NCBI RefSeq assembly: GCF_003751845.1
Contig: NZ_RJKQ01000002.1
Coordinates: 744,001 to 808,000, forward strand
Reading direction: 5' to 3'
DNA length: 64,000 nt
Source of the DNA: Enterobacter sp. BIGb0383
Lineage (GTDB): Bacteria > Pseudomonadota > Gammaproteobacteria > Enterobacterales > Enterobacteriaceae
A program made the translations under genes and the position numbers. Below are positions 1 through 7,066 of this stretch, in pieces. The notes below the pieces were generated by a model. That model worked only from the letters and a program-made list of their open reading frames with translations, ran no database searches and was not told the DNA's origin. Numbering within the stretch: the stretch's first letter is position 1; every line of letters starts with the position of its first letter.

Positions 1-78
1 TTCTGGAAGCTTTTTCTCCATTAAGCACGCTAATACCGCTGATACAATATCAGTTCACTGGTTAACTATAGGTATAAT

Positions 79-912
79 ATGGAAAATTTCCTGGAGCCCG
101 ACCAACTGCTTCAATCGTTAAGCTTTACTGAAATAGGTGAACGCCTGAATGTAAAGATAAAAAGCGGTAATCAACCCGACCTCACGCCTTATGCCGGAAG
201 AAATATTATTTTTGACGACATTATCCTCAAACGAAATCTGACAGATAATCATTACGAAGATCAGTGCACGGCAAAATACTACTTTGATATATTTAATACA
301 ATCAAAGCCACTCTGGGCGAGGCAACCCGAATTGTTGAAGTGGGCGTTTTCATGGGTGGCAGCACGTCCATTTTAGCCGGTTGTGCGCACTATCTCGGCA
401 TGGAACTGGATTTAATTGATATTTGCCCTAATTTTTTACAGTTTGCCCGGGAACGTGCCCGCCGCAGCTACCCTGACGCCGTAGAGAGTCGAGTCAGAAT
501 GTTCCATGGCTCACTTCCGGAATATGTCAGAGATGTGTTGAAAAAAGAAGATAACATCAAGGTCATTATTCATCATGACGGCTCCCACTCCTTTGAACAA
601 GTTATTCGGGATTTAGGCAGTCTCTATTACATCAGAAATAATGTACATAGCCTGTTGATACAGGACACAAACCTTCGCGGCATGCCAAAATATTTTAATT
701 TCGTGGACTCCGCCGTATTTTCTATTTTCGGCCGGGATGTCAACTATGCCCCATTGGGATCGGTTTATCAAAGTACGGTGGGCCCCAACCAATGGGAAGG
801 CAACTATGTAATGCCTGGCGAACCGGAAGGCATGTATATTCCGCTTAGCCATAATAAGTTTCACTACCCTCACCCAAGGATTACACTTGGGGATTTTTTT
901 GAGGAAACTTAA
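79..912 (+). CDS. Class I SAM-dependent methyltransferase (Methyltransf_24-like)
   Basis: A 277-residue protein with a Rossmann-type SAM-binding signature, IVEVGVFMGGST at about residues 84-95, followed by an acidic residue in LDLIDI (about 110-115) that would hold the ribose hydroxyls. This pattern fits the methyltransferase family that includes sugar O-methyltransferases and CmcI-like enzymes. A second conserved-looking segment, HHDGSHSFEQV (about 163-173), could supply a metal or catalytic site. The substrate cannot be told. The start is the first ATG, with a weak AGG 6 bases upstream; a TATAAT hexamer directly abuts the start, so a downstream start or a weakly translated leader is possible. 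The base composition is AT-rich compared with the galR side, as in the next gene, which suggests acquired DNA. It stands alone on its strand. Confidence 0.75.
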   Translation: MENFLEPDQLLQSLSFTEIGERLNVKIKSGNQPDLTPYAGRNIIFDDIILKRNLTDNHYEDQCTAKYYFDIFNTIKATLGEATRIVEVGVFMGGSTSILAGCAHYLGMELDLIDICPNFLQFARERARRSYPDAVESRVRMFHGSLPEYVRDVLKKEDNIKVIIHHDGSHSFEQVIRDLGSLYYIRNNVHSLLIQDTNLRGMPKYFNFVDSAVFSIFGRDVNYAPLGSVYQSTVGPNQWEGNYVMPGEPEGMYIPLSHNKFHYPHPRITLGDFFEET

Positions 913-1000
913 AGAATTCCAGCTCTAATTCAAAGGATACTAGATCCCACTAAAAAATACATTGTAATTTAAAATTTACGCTGCAAAAAGAAACATTAAA

Positions 1001-1022
1001 AGACGGCCACCTTAGGCCGTCT
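1001..1022 (-). terminator. Rho-independent terminator of the two-repeat secreted protein gene
   Basis: An 8-bp perfect stem (AGACGGCC / GGCCGTCT) with a 6-base loop. Read on the minus strand it is followed by TTTTAAT, as expected just after the stop at 1040. The methyltransferase gene ends about 90 bases away on the other strand, so it may serve both. Confidence 0.7.
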
Positions 1023-1039
1023 CAATCACCAGGGAAACA

Positions 1040-2353
1040 TTACATGCTTGCAGAACATGCTACATATACGCTCCCTCTATCGTAACCGACTTGATAATCA
1101 TTATAAAGATAACCATTCTCCAGGCTTGTTAAATAATGATAACCTTCAGGACCAATATCATTGGCCCAATATGTTATATCCGTACCCCATCCGTAAGCCT
1201 TAACATTCCCCCATTCGCCCCATAGGGTCCCAACATCTCTGTGGCCGGATTTGTTAACCCCTGCATTGGTTATGATTTCATAGGGCGGAAGAGCAAAACC
1301 CATTTTATTACAAACCCCTGTTGCATTTGATATTGTATATCTATTTACTCCAGCACTGACAAACCAATGAGCAATTTTAAATGAATATGTTAAATTACCA
1401 CCATCAGAAGTGGACACAATTTTTATAGACGCATCCGCTTCTCCTCGACCGGGTTCATCAATAATAGTAACGACGCCATTACCATCAACATCAACCCAAG
1501 TCCGATTGGATGTAAAAATATACTTATCACTCCCGCCATTATCATTTACATTTATTTTAAACTCCGCATTCTTAAATGCGGTCGTAGGAAAACCATCATT
1601 AACGTTAAAAGTATAGCCATTTGCAGTAACATCTAATTGAGGCTGTATTTTTTTAATGCATGCCACGTGCACACTGCCCCGGTCTTGCCCAACTTTATAA
1701 TCATCATAAAGAAAACCATTAACGAGATTGACTAAATAATGATATCCTTGTGGGCCATTATCATTTGTCCAGTATGTTATACTCGTATCCCATCCATAAA
1801 TTTTAACATCACCCCATTCCCCCCACAGACTACCTACATTTCTTTTACCTGTCTCATTCACTTCTGCGGGAGTTAATTTTTTGTAAGGCGATAATGTATA
1901 TCCAATGTTGCTACAGTAATTCTCAGCACTAGATATTTTATATTGTTCCTTGCCTGCATAAGCAAACCAATACCTTAAATAAAACTTATAATATAAAACT
2001 GTGTCATCAGACTTTGAACTCGCTGTAATCGTTACTGGACCTTGATATTCAGAAGGTTTATCACCAAAAGTAACGTCCCCAACCTGGCTCACTGAAACCC
2101 AATCTTCACTTGAACTCCAGTTAAACTCTGATGGATTTACTCCTGCAGTTAACTGGATGGTGAAGGACGCATTTTTGAAAGCTGTTTCGGGAAAACCATC
2201 ATCTTTATCAAAAAAATGGCCATTCGCTCTCACACCAACCACTGCCACATCACTGGCAAATGAGACTTCAGGCCATACAAGACCAACTGACAACATAGAC
2301 CATATAGACCATATAAACAAACACACTACCCTTGAAATAAAAAACATTTTCAT
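1040..2353 (-). CDS. Secreted protein with two tandem Ig-like/invasin-type repeats
   Basis: A 437-residue protein with an N-terminal signal peptide (hydrophobic stretch about residues 5-30, likely cut near SFA-SDV). The rest is two tandem repeats, about 40-233 and 238-437. Each starts with a DGFP-x-TAFKNA segment typical of bacterial Ig-like adhesin domains, then a W-V-x-V strand, then a C-terminal part with shared motifs (SLWGEWG/TLWGEWG, ITYW, GPxGYHYL, DRGSV, VAC). Two cysteines per repeat may form a disulfide. The second half of each repeat resembles the C-terminal repeats of Salmonella RatA/SinH-type and intimin/invasin-type proteins, possibly a lectin-like fold. There is no beta-barrel, LPXTG or other anchor, so a periplasmic or released protein is implied. 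Function unknown; adhesion or carbohydrate binding is inferred. Confidence 0.7.
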   Translation of the reverse strand: MKMFFISRVVCLFIWSIWSMLSVGLVWPEVSFASDVAVVGVRANGHFFDKDDGFPETAFKNASFTIQLTAGVNPSEFNWSSSEDWVSVSQVGDVTFGDKPSEYQGPVTITASSKSDDTVLYYKFYLRYWFAYAGKEQYKISSAENYCSNIGYTLSPYKKLTPAEVNETGKRNVGSLWGEWGDVKIYGWDTSITYWTNDNGPQGYHYLVNLVNGFLYDDYKVGQDRGSVHVACIKKIQPQLDVTANGYTFNVNDGFPTTAFKNAEFKINVNDNGGSDKYIFTSNRTWVDVDGNGVVTIIDEPGRGEADASIKIVSTSDGGNLTYSFKIAHWFVSAGVNRYTISNATGVCNKMGFALPPYEIITNAGVNKSGHRDVGTLWGEWGNVKAYGWGTDITYWANDIGPEGYHYLTSLENGYLYNDYQVGYDRGSVYVACSASM

Positions 2354-2667
2354 AACCGCCCCAAAAAAAACAATTCCCAGGAAAAATAATACCTCCTAAA
2401 AATTAAGATAATAAGCGATATCCTCTAATGAATTCACTGCTTAATAATGGTGCCTGCTAGTTAACAGTAAACAACATAGCAGCAGAATTTAACTTTAAAC
2501 CGGCTTAAGTAAATCTCCTCATTAATGCTGAAGTCGGTATGTTTCTTCACGCTAAAAAGGGAAATATCAAGGAAAGCGAAGAGTTCCAGACCAAACCTGA
2601 GTTACCCAAGTTGATTGAAATTCTCCATGAAAACTTTGCTACCGAGGCTTCAATCCTTTACGCAGGC
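2354..2667. other. AT-rich gap between the secreted protein and the omr sRNA
   Basis: No supportable gene. It should hold the promoter of the minus-strand secreted-protein gene. A reading frame open across 2509-2769 runs through the omr sRNA on the opposite strand, has no convincing ribosome binding site and matches nothing I recognise. Confidence 0.5.
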
Positions 2668-2756
2668 AAAAAAAAACCTGCGCATCTGCGCAGGTTGGTG
2701 CAAGAGATAAGGTACGAAAAACCGTACCGAAGAATTCACCTATCAATACCTCTGGG
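2668..2756 (-). ncRNA. omrA: OmrA/OmrB-family small regulatory RNA
   Basis: The minus strand from 2756 begins with CCCAGAGGTATTGAT, the 5' seed shared by OmrA and OmrB in E. coli. It ends in the characteristic terminator hairpin CCTGCGCAGATGCGCAGG followed by nine U residues, about 89 nt in all. In E. coli the twin omrA-omrB genes lie directly before galR, as here. OmrA/B are Hfq-dependent, OmpR-activated RNAs that repress outer-membrane protein and curli regulator mRNAs by pairing through the 5' end. Only one copy is seen: the bases after the seed (AGGTGAA) resemble my recollection of OmrB, while the part before the terminator (CTTGCACCAACCTG) resembles OmrA. The assignment to OmrA rather than OmrB is therefore arbitrary. 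Confidence 0.9.
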
Positions 2757-2979
2757 ACAACCAGAGTAGCAATGTGGCAGCGGCTATCTCCAGCGGACAA
2801 TCGCAACAGCTCGGCGCAAAGTGTAACTAAAGGTTTGATTTATCCCGTTCTTGTAGCAATCGGCGGATTCTGCGGGAGGTAACGATTACACCACCCGCTT
2901 TTATACGGCGGTCACAATTGTCGCGGCTGAAAAGGCGGACGCCTTGAATCTACGCTGGATTTCCGTAACACTTGCCGCA

Positions 2980-2995
2980 GTGTAAACGCTTACCC
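2980..2995 (+). promoter_or_regulatory. GalR/GalS operator upstream of galR
   Basis: GTGTAAACGCTTACCC matches the gal operator consensus GTGNAANCGNTTNCAC except near its 3' end. It lies 16 bases before the galR start codon, so it would let GalR (or GalS) control galR expression by roadblock or promoter occlusion. Confidence 0.7.
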
Positions 2996-3011
2996 AACAG
3001 GAAGGCAGTAG

Positions 3012-4022
3012 ATGGCGACGATAAAGGATGTAGCCCGGCTTGCAGGCGTCTCGGTTGCCACGGTCTCACGCGTGATTAATGATTCCCCGAAAGCCAGCGA
3101 TGCCTCGCGTCAGGCGGTGCAGGCGGCGATGGAGTCCCTGAACTACCACCCGAACGCCAACGCGCGGGCGCTGGCCCAGCAGTCCACGGATACCCTCGGG
3201 CTGGTGGTGGGTGACGTGTCCGACCCCTTTTTTGGCGCGATGGTAAAAGCCGTCGAACAGGTGGCCTACAATACCGGTAATTTCTTACTGATCGGCAACG
3301 GCTACCATAATGAACAAAAAGAGCGTCAGGCTATTGAACAACTGATCCGCCACCGCTGCGCGGCGCTGGTGGTACACGCCAAAACGCTACCCGACGCCGA
3401 GCTGATCGGCCTGATGCAGCAGATCCCCGGCATGGTGCTGATTAACCGCATCGTTGCAGGCTTTGAAAAACGCTGCGTGGCACTGGATGACCGCTTCGGC
3501 GCCTGGCTGGCGACCCGTCATCTGATCCAGCAGGGCCATACGCGGATCGGCTATCTCTGCTCGAATCACACCATTTCCGATGCGGAAGATCGCCTGCGCG
3601 GCTACTACGATGCGCTGGCGGAAAACGGCCTGCCCGCCAATGACCGACTGGTCACCTTCGCCGAACCGGACGAAAGCGGCGGCGAGCTGGCGATGACCGA
3701 GCTATTAGGCCGCGGAAAACAGTTTACCGCTGTCGCCTGCTATAACGACTCAATGGCCGCAGGGGCGATGGGCGTGCTGAACGATAATGGCGTTGAGGTA
3801 CCGCGGGATATTTCACTGATTGGCTTCGATGACGTGCTGGTCTCGCGCTATGTCCGCCCGCGTCTGACCACGGTGCGCTATCCGATTGTGACGATGGCGA
3901 CCCAGGCTGCCGAACTGGCGCTGGCGCTGGCGGCCAACCGTCCCGCGCCGGAAATCACCCACCTGTTCAGCCCGACGCTGGTGCGCCGCCATTCGGTCAC
4001 GGCACCGGCTGAAAACGGCTAA
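3012..4022 (+). CDS. galR: Galactose operon repressor GalR (LacI family)
   Basis: A 336-residue LacI-family repressor. The N-terminal helix-turn-helix (MATIKDVARLAGVSVATVSR) and hinge (NANARALAQQ) are nearly identical to E. coli GalR, and the periplasmic-binding-protein-like core matches over its full length with a slightly shorter tail. GalR binds gal operators as a dimer and is released by D-galactose. A gal-type operator lies just before its start. The start is ATG with AGGAAGGCAG upstream. Its stop overlaps the convergent GNAT gene by 4 bases. Its place between omr and lysA is the E. coli arrangement, although a block of PTS genes has been inserted before lysA. Confidence 0.97.
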   Translation: MATIKDVARLAGVSVATVSRVINDSPKASDASRQAVQAAMESLNYHPNANARALAQQSTDTLGLVVGDVSDPFFGAMVKAVEQVAYNTGNFLLIGNGYHNEQKERQAIEQLIRHRCAALVVHAKTLPDAELIGLMQQIPGMVLINRIVAGFEKRCVALDDRFGAWLATRHLIQQGHTRIGYLCSNHTISDAEDRLRGYYDALAENGLPANDRLVTFAEPDESGGELAMTELLGRGKQFTAVACYNDSMAAGAMGVLNDNGVEVPRDISLIGFDDVLVSRYVRPRLTTVRYPIVTMATQAAELALALAANRPAPEITHLFSPTLVRRHSVTAPAENG

Positions 4023-4468
4023 AGCGCGTAGCGGTAAAGATTGACGAGGGTGTCGGGATAATCCAGCCCCTCGCCGATATGCTCCCAGCCATAGCGCTCA
4101 TAAAAGTCCCGACACGCGGAATAAAGATGCAGCTGTTTAAAGCCCATCCCCCGTGCCTGATCCATCGCATAGTGCTGTAAACGCCCCGCCAGCCCTTGTC
4201 CTCTCGCCTCTTTTGCCACGTACAGCGCGGCAAACCATGGCCACAAATCCTGACGGCTGATCAAATCGCAGCGCCACAGTCCAGCGGTGCCCAGCAGACG
4301 TTCACCGTCGGTAGCGATAAAGGTCAGCGGCAGTGCGCCGGGAATCTGACTGTGCGTAATAATACTGGCGAAAAAATCACGCGGCAGTGAATCACCAAAT
4401 GCCTGCCACAGCCAGTCGGTAACCTGCTCCGCATGGTGCGGTGCAGCATACAGCGGCTGGATTTTCAC
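4019..4468 (-). CDS. GNAT-family N-acetyltransferase
   Basis: A 149-residue single-domain acetyltransferase. The acetyl-CoA pyrophosphate loop (motif A) is visible as ALYVAKEARGQGLAGRL, about residues 79-95, with the RGQGLAG turn, followed by the helix and a C-terminal FYERYGW segment (about 126-132) common in GNAT proteins. The start is GTG at 4468, which overlaps the stop of the upstream regulator gene by 4 bases (GTGA), so the two are translationally coupled. AGGGG of the upstream gene serves as the ribosome binding site. The acceptor substrate cannot be predicted. Its 3' end overlaps convergent galR by 4 bases. Confidence 0.85.
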   Translation of the reverse strand: MKIQPLYAAPHHAEQVTDWLWQAFGDSLPRDFFASIITHSQIPGALPLTFIATDGERLLGTAGLWRCDLISRQDLWPWFAALYVAKEARGQGLAGRLQHYAMDQARGMGFKQLHLYSACRDFYERYGWEHIGEGLDYPDTLVNLYRYAL

Positions 4469-5238
4469 ATTAATTTCCCCTGAAAGATCGGCACCGACTC
4501 AAACAGATAGCCGTCAAAATCCGGGGCATCTTCATCGGAAAGCTCAAGCAGGCTGTTTTTGACGTTTTCCAGATGTTGCCACATGGCCTGCCAGGCCCCC
4601 ATCACATCGCGGCGGCGCAGGGCGGCAAGAATAGTCTGCCGCTCGCCCAGCCATTTCAGGCGGTAGGGTCGACTGGCAATATGGGCGTTGAACTGCTGCC
4701 ACAGCGGGCTACTGTCCATCTGGTGCCAGATGCTCTCTACCGTGGCCAGCAGCATCTGGTTCTGGGATGCGCCGGCCAGCAGCAGATGAAACATCTTACT
4801 GTTGTCCTGGGAGGTATCGTTGCTGGCGATGGCGTGCTGCTCCTGTTCGAGCACGCGACGCAGATTGTCGATATCGGCACGGGTCGCCATTCGGGCGGCG
4901 AAGGCGGCAATATTGCTCTCCAGCAGCTGTCTGGCCTGCAGGATCTCAAAGGGACCGACGTCGCTGTTCAGCAGGCGCTCCTCTTCGTTTTCGTGCTCCT
5001 GCGGAACACGGACAACGTAGACGCCCGAGCCCTGGCGAATATCAACGGTGCCCTGCAGTTCCAGCATTAATAGCGCTTCGCGCACAATCGTCCGGCTGAC
5101 GCCGTAGGTTTCGGCGATATTGCGCTCCGGCGGCAGACGCGAGCCGACGGGGTACTGCCCGCCGACGATTTGCCGACGCAGATCTTCACCAATTTCCTGG
5201 TACTGTTTCCTTTCCGGCGGGACGACGGCCTTCTCCAC
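4465..5238 (-). CDS. GntR-family regulator, UxuR/ExuR-like (FCD domain)
   Basis: 257 residues. The N-terminal winged helix-turn-helix (about 10-75; LPPERNIAETYGVSRTIVRE) is followed by an FCD ligand domain with the segment GPFEILQARQLLESNIA (about 96-112). This segment is nearly the same in UxuR and ExuR, the hexuronate regulators of E. coli. The C-terminal MWQHLENVKNSLLELS and DGYLFES also match UxuR. It is probably a paralogue rather than UxuR itself, since it lies next to a PTS/phosphoglycosidase cluster and not uxuAB. The ligand could be a hexuronate or a related sugar acid. The start codon is GTG with AGGTG 5 bases upstream. A perfect 20-bp inverted repeat lies just before it and is a candidate operator. 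Confidence 0.85.
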   Translation of the reverse strand: MEKAVVPPERKQYQEIGEDLRRQIVGGQYPVGSRLPPERNIAETYGVSRTIVREALLMLELQGTVDIRQGSGVYVVRVPQEHENEEERLLNSDVGPFEILQARQLLESNIAAFAARMATRADIDNLRRVLEQEQHAIASNDTSQDNSKMFHLLLAGASQNQMLLATVESIWHQMDSSPLWQQFNAHIASRPYRLKWLGERQTILAALRRRDVMGAWQAMWQHLENVKNSLLELSDEDAPDFDGYLFESVPIFQGKLM

Positions 5239-5256
5239 ACTATCACCTGTATAACC

Positions 5257-5276
5257 GTTTACGTGAATGCGTAAAC
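5257..5276. promoter_or_regulatory. Inverted repeat, candidate operator of the UxuR-like regulator
   Basis: GTTTACG-TGAATG-CGTAAAC is a perfect 7-bp inverted repeat with a 6-bp spacer. It sits 18 bases before the GTG start of the GntR-family gene, in the gap after the EIIB gene. The spacing suits a dimeric regulator; it does not match the UxuR/ExuR sites I remember. Confidence 0.5.
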
Positions 5277-5292
5277 CGGCGCAAAGCGCCGG
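5276..5292 (-). terminator. GC-rich hairpin after the PTS EIIB gene
   Basis: CCGGCGC-AAA-GCGCCGG is a perfect 7-bp stem with a 3-base loop. On the minus strand it is followed by only TTTA, so it may be a weak or partial terminator that lowers read-through into the regulator gene. Confidence 0.5.
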
Positions 5293-5304
5293 TCCGATCG
5301 GGCG

Positions 5305-5622
5305 CTAGCTTACCAGACTCAACGCCTGATCGAGAACTTTCGCCCCGTTAAGTGTGCCGTAGGCCACCGAATCGATCACCGCGATGGGAATGCCGTGTTC
5401 ATCGGTTAATTTCTTGTTTTCCGCCAGCTTAAAGCGTACCTGCGGCCCCAGCAGAACGGCGGTTATTTCACTGGCGTAGCTGCTCAGCTCATCGCGCAGG
5501 CTCTGCTCGGCGATGGCATAAATCTTCAGATCCAGCCCGCGTTCGGCGGCAACTTTTTCCATTCTGGTCACCACCAGCGAGGTGGACATGCCCGCCGAAC
5601 AGCACAGTACAATTCGTTTCAT
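5305..5622 (-). CDS. PTS EIIB component, lactose/cellobiose family
   Basis: A 105-residue cytoplasmic phosphocarrier. The N-terminal LCCSAGMSTS (residues 6-15) carries the phosphorylated cysteine of EIIB-Lac/Cel proteins (Cys8 by alignment with CSAGMST). It would pass phosphate from EIIA to the sugar during transport through the neighbouring EIIC. It starts 9 bases after the GH1 gene ends, in one transcription unit EIIC-GH1-EIIB. No EIIA gene is present in the cluster, so an EIIA encoded elsewhere must serve it. The product resembles ChbB/CelA-type proteins. Confidence 0.93.
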   Translation of the reverse strand: MKRIVLCCSAGMSTSLVVTRMEKVAAERGLDLKIYAIAEQSLRDELSSYASEITAVLLGPQVRFKLAENKKLTDEHGIPIAVIDSVAYGTLNGAKVLDQALSLVS

Positions 5623-5631
5623 TGCGGCTCC

Positions 5632-7059
5632 TTATTTCCATTCATCATCGACTGTCAGGGTCAGTTCACGACGCTCGCGTAGCTGCCGGAACCAGGCCGC
5701 CGACTTTTTCGCCCGCCGCGCCCGATTGTTCTGGAGATCGATCTCAATCAGCCCGTAGCGGTTTTTAAAGGCGTTCATCGGCGAGACGTTGTCGGTAAAG
5801 GCCCACAGCATATAGCCGTGGCAGTTGGCCCCGTCGCGCACCGCCAGCAGGGTTTGCCGCAGGTGCTCACCGATAAACTCAATCCGGTAATCATCGGCGA
5901 TAACGCCGTCTTCACCGCGAAAACGGGCTTCGTTTTCCACGCCCATTCCGCTTTCGGCCACGAACCAGTCGATATTGCGATAGTCGTTTTTAATGCGCAT
6001 CGCCATGTCATAGATAATGCGCGGGGCGATTTCCCAGCCGCGGGAGGTGTTCATTCGGCGACCGGGCAGCTCAAAGGGTTCATAGTAGTACGCCGGATGG
6101 AACGGGGTATCCGGATGCCAGGCCCGCGACGGGGCTTTGACCCGGTGCGGGTAGTAAAGGTTAATCCCCAGCTCATCGACGGTGTTGTCGCGAATAATCG
6201 CCAGTTCCTCGTCGGTGTAGCGCCACTCAATATCGTGTTTTTCCAGCAGTTCCAGCAGCTCCGGCGGATACGTGCCGTGCACCAGCGGATCGAGGAACAC
6301 GCGGTTATAAAAGAGATCGTAAACCTCCGCCGCCCGCTGGTCGTGGGGCGCGCGGGAACGCGGATACGTCACTTCCGGATTCAGAATACAGCCGACGCTG
6401 CCCGCATAGCCCTTGCGGCGGAACAGGCTGACCACTTTTGCAGTCGCCAGCACCTTATGATGGTTCCACTGCATCCAGGTATGGGTGTTCTGCTCGTAGG
6501 GCCAGCGCAGGGCGTCGAGGTAAACGCGGGTCTGCACCACGATGGGCTCGTTAAAGGTAAACCAGCGATTGACCTTGCCGTGATAGCGCTCAAATACCTT
6601 TTCCGCATAGCGCACAAACAGCTCGACCACGTGCTTCGAGGCCCAGCCGCCGTAAGTTTCCAGCAGCGTGCCGGGCAGCTCATAGTGTTCAAGGCAGATC
6701 ATCGGCTCGATGCCGTTAGCCCGCATCTCATCAAACAGGTCGTCGTAATACGCGGCGTACTCCTCATCCACCACCGCATTTTCATAGTCGGTCAGAAAGC
6801 GGGACCAGTTAATGGAGGTCCGGTAGTGGGTCAGCCCGGCCTGCTTCATCAGCTGGACATCTTCGCGGAAGCGATGGCGGAAATCCGTCGCCACCGCCGG
6901 ACCGTAGCCGTTGTGCCAGACCTGGCGGTCGTTTTTGTACCACAGATCGATCCACGAATCCTGGCCCGGCTTTTTACCGCTCCAGCCCTCCGTCTGCCAG
7001 GCCGACGCTGCGGCCCCGAGAATAAAATCGGCGGGAATGCTTAGTGTCTCAGTGCTCAT
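5632..7059 (-). CDS. 6-phospho-beta-glucosidase, glycoside hydrolase family 1
   Basis: 475 residues from the chosen start. It would hydrolyse the phosphorylated disaccharide or beta-glucoside delivered by the adjacent PTS. GH1 landmarks are the acid/base Glu171 in TFNEP and the nucleophile Glu369 in WFVAESGMG, plus YRTSINWSR (79-87) near the substrate site. The ATG at 7059 was preferred to an upstream in-frame start at 7122, because the latter lies inside the EIIC gene and GAGGGA sits 4 bases before 7059. The sequence is more distant from BglA/AscB than these are from each other, as far as I can judge, so the exact sugar (cellobiose, chitobiose, aryl-glucoside or other) is open. The gene lies 7 bases after the EIIC stop. 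Confidence 0.9.
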   Translation of the reverse strand: MSTETLSIPADFILGAAASAWQTEGWSGKKPGQDSWIDLWYKNDRQVWHNGYGPAVATDFRHRFREDVQLMKQAGLTHYRTSINWSRFLTDYENAVVDEEYAAYYDDLFDEMRANGIEPMICLEHYELPGTLLETYGGWASKHVVELFVRYAEKVFERYHGKVNRWFTFNEPIVVQTRVYLDALRWPYEQNTHTWMQWNHHKVLATAKVVSLFRRKGYAGSVGCILNPEVTYPRSRAPHDQRAAEVYDLFYNRVFLDPLVHGTYPPELLELLEKHDIEWRYTDEELAIIRDNTVDELGINLYYPHRVKAPSRAWHPDTPFHPAYYYEPFELPGRRMNTSRGWEIAPRIIYDMAMRIKNDYRNIDWFVAESGMGVENEARFRGEDGVIADDYRIEFIGEHLRQTLLAVRDGANCHGYMLWAFTDNVSPMNAFKNRYGLIEIDLQNNRARRAKKSAAWFRQLRERRELTLTVDDEWK

Positions 7060-7066
7060 CGTTCCC

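Noticed and set aside
2539-2769. 76-codon plus-strand frame
   Set aside because: It runs antisense through the complete omr sRNA and its terminator, lacks a good ribosome site and matches no family I know.
2736-2829. Open plus-strand frame ending AISSGQSQQLGAKCN, looking like the tail of a protein
   Set aside because: Starts within the omr sRNA region on the other strand and has no upstream partner; most likely chance, a gene remnant cannot be shown.
5818-7044. 408-codon plus-strand frame opposite the GH1 gene
   Set aside because: Shadow of the GH1 coding sequence, which has intact catalytic motifs.
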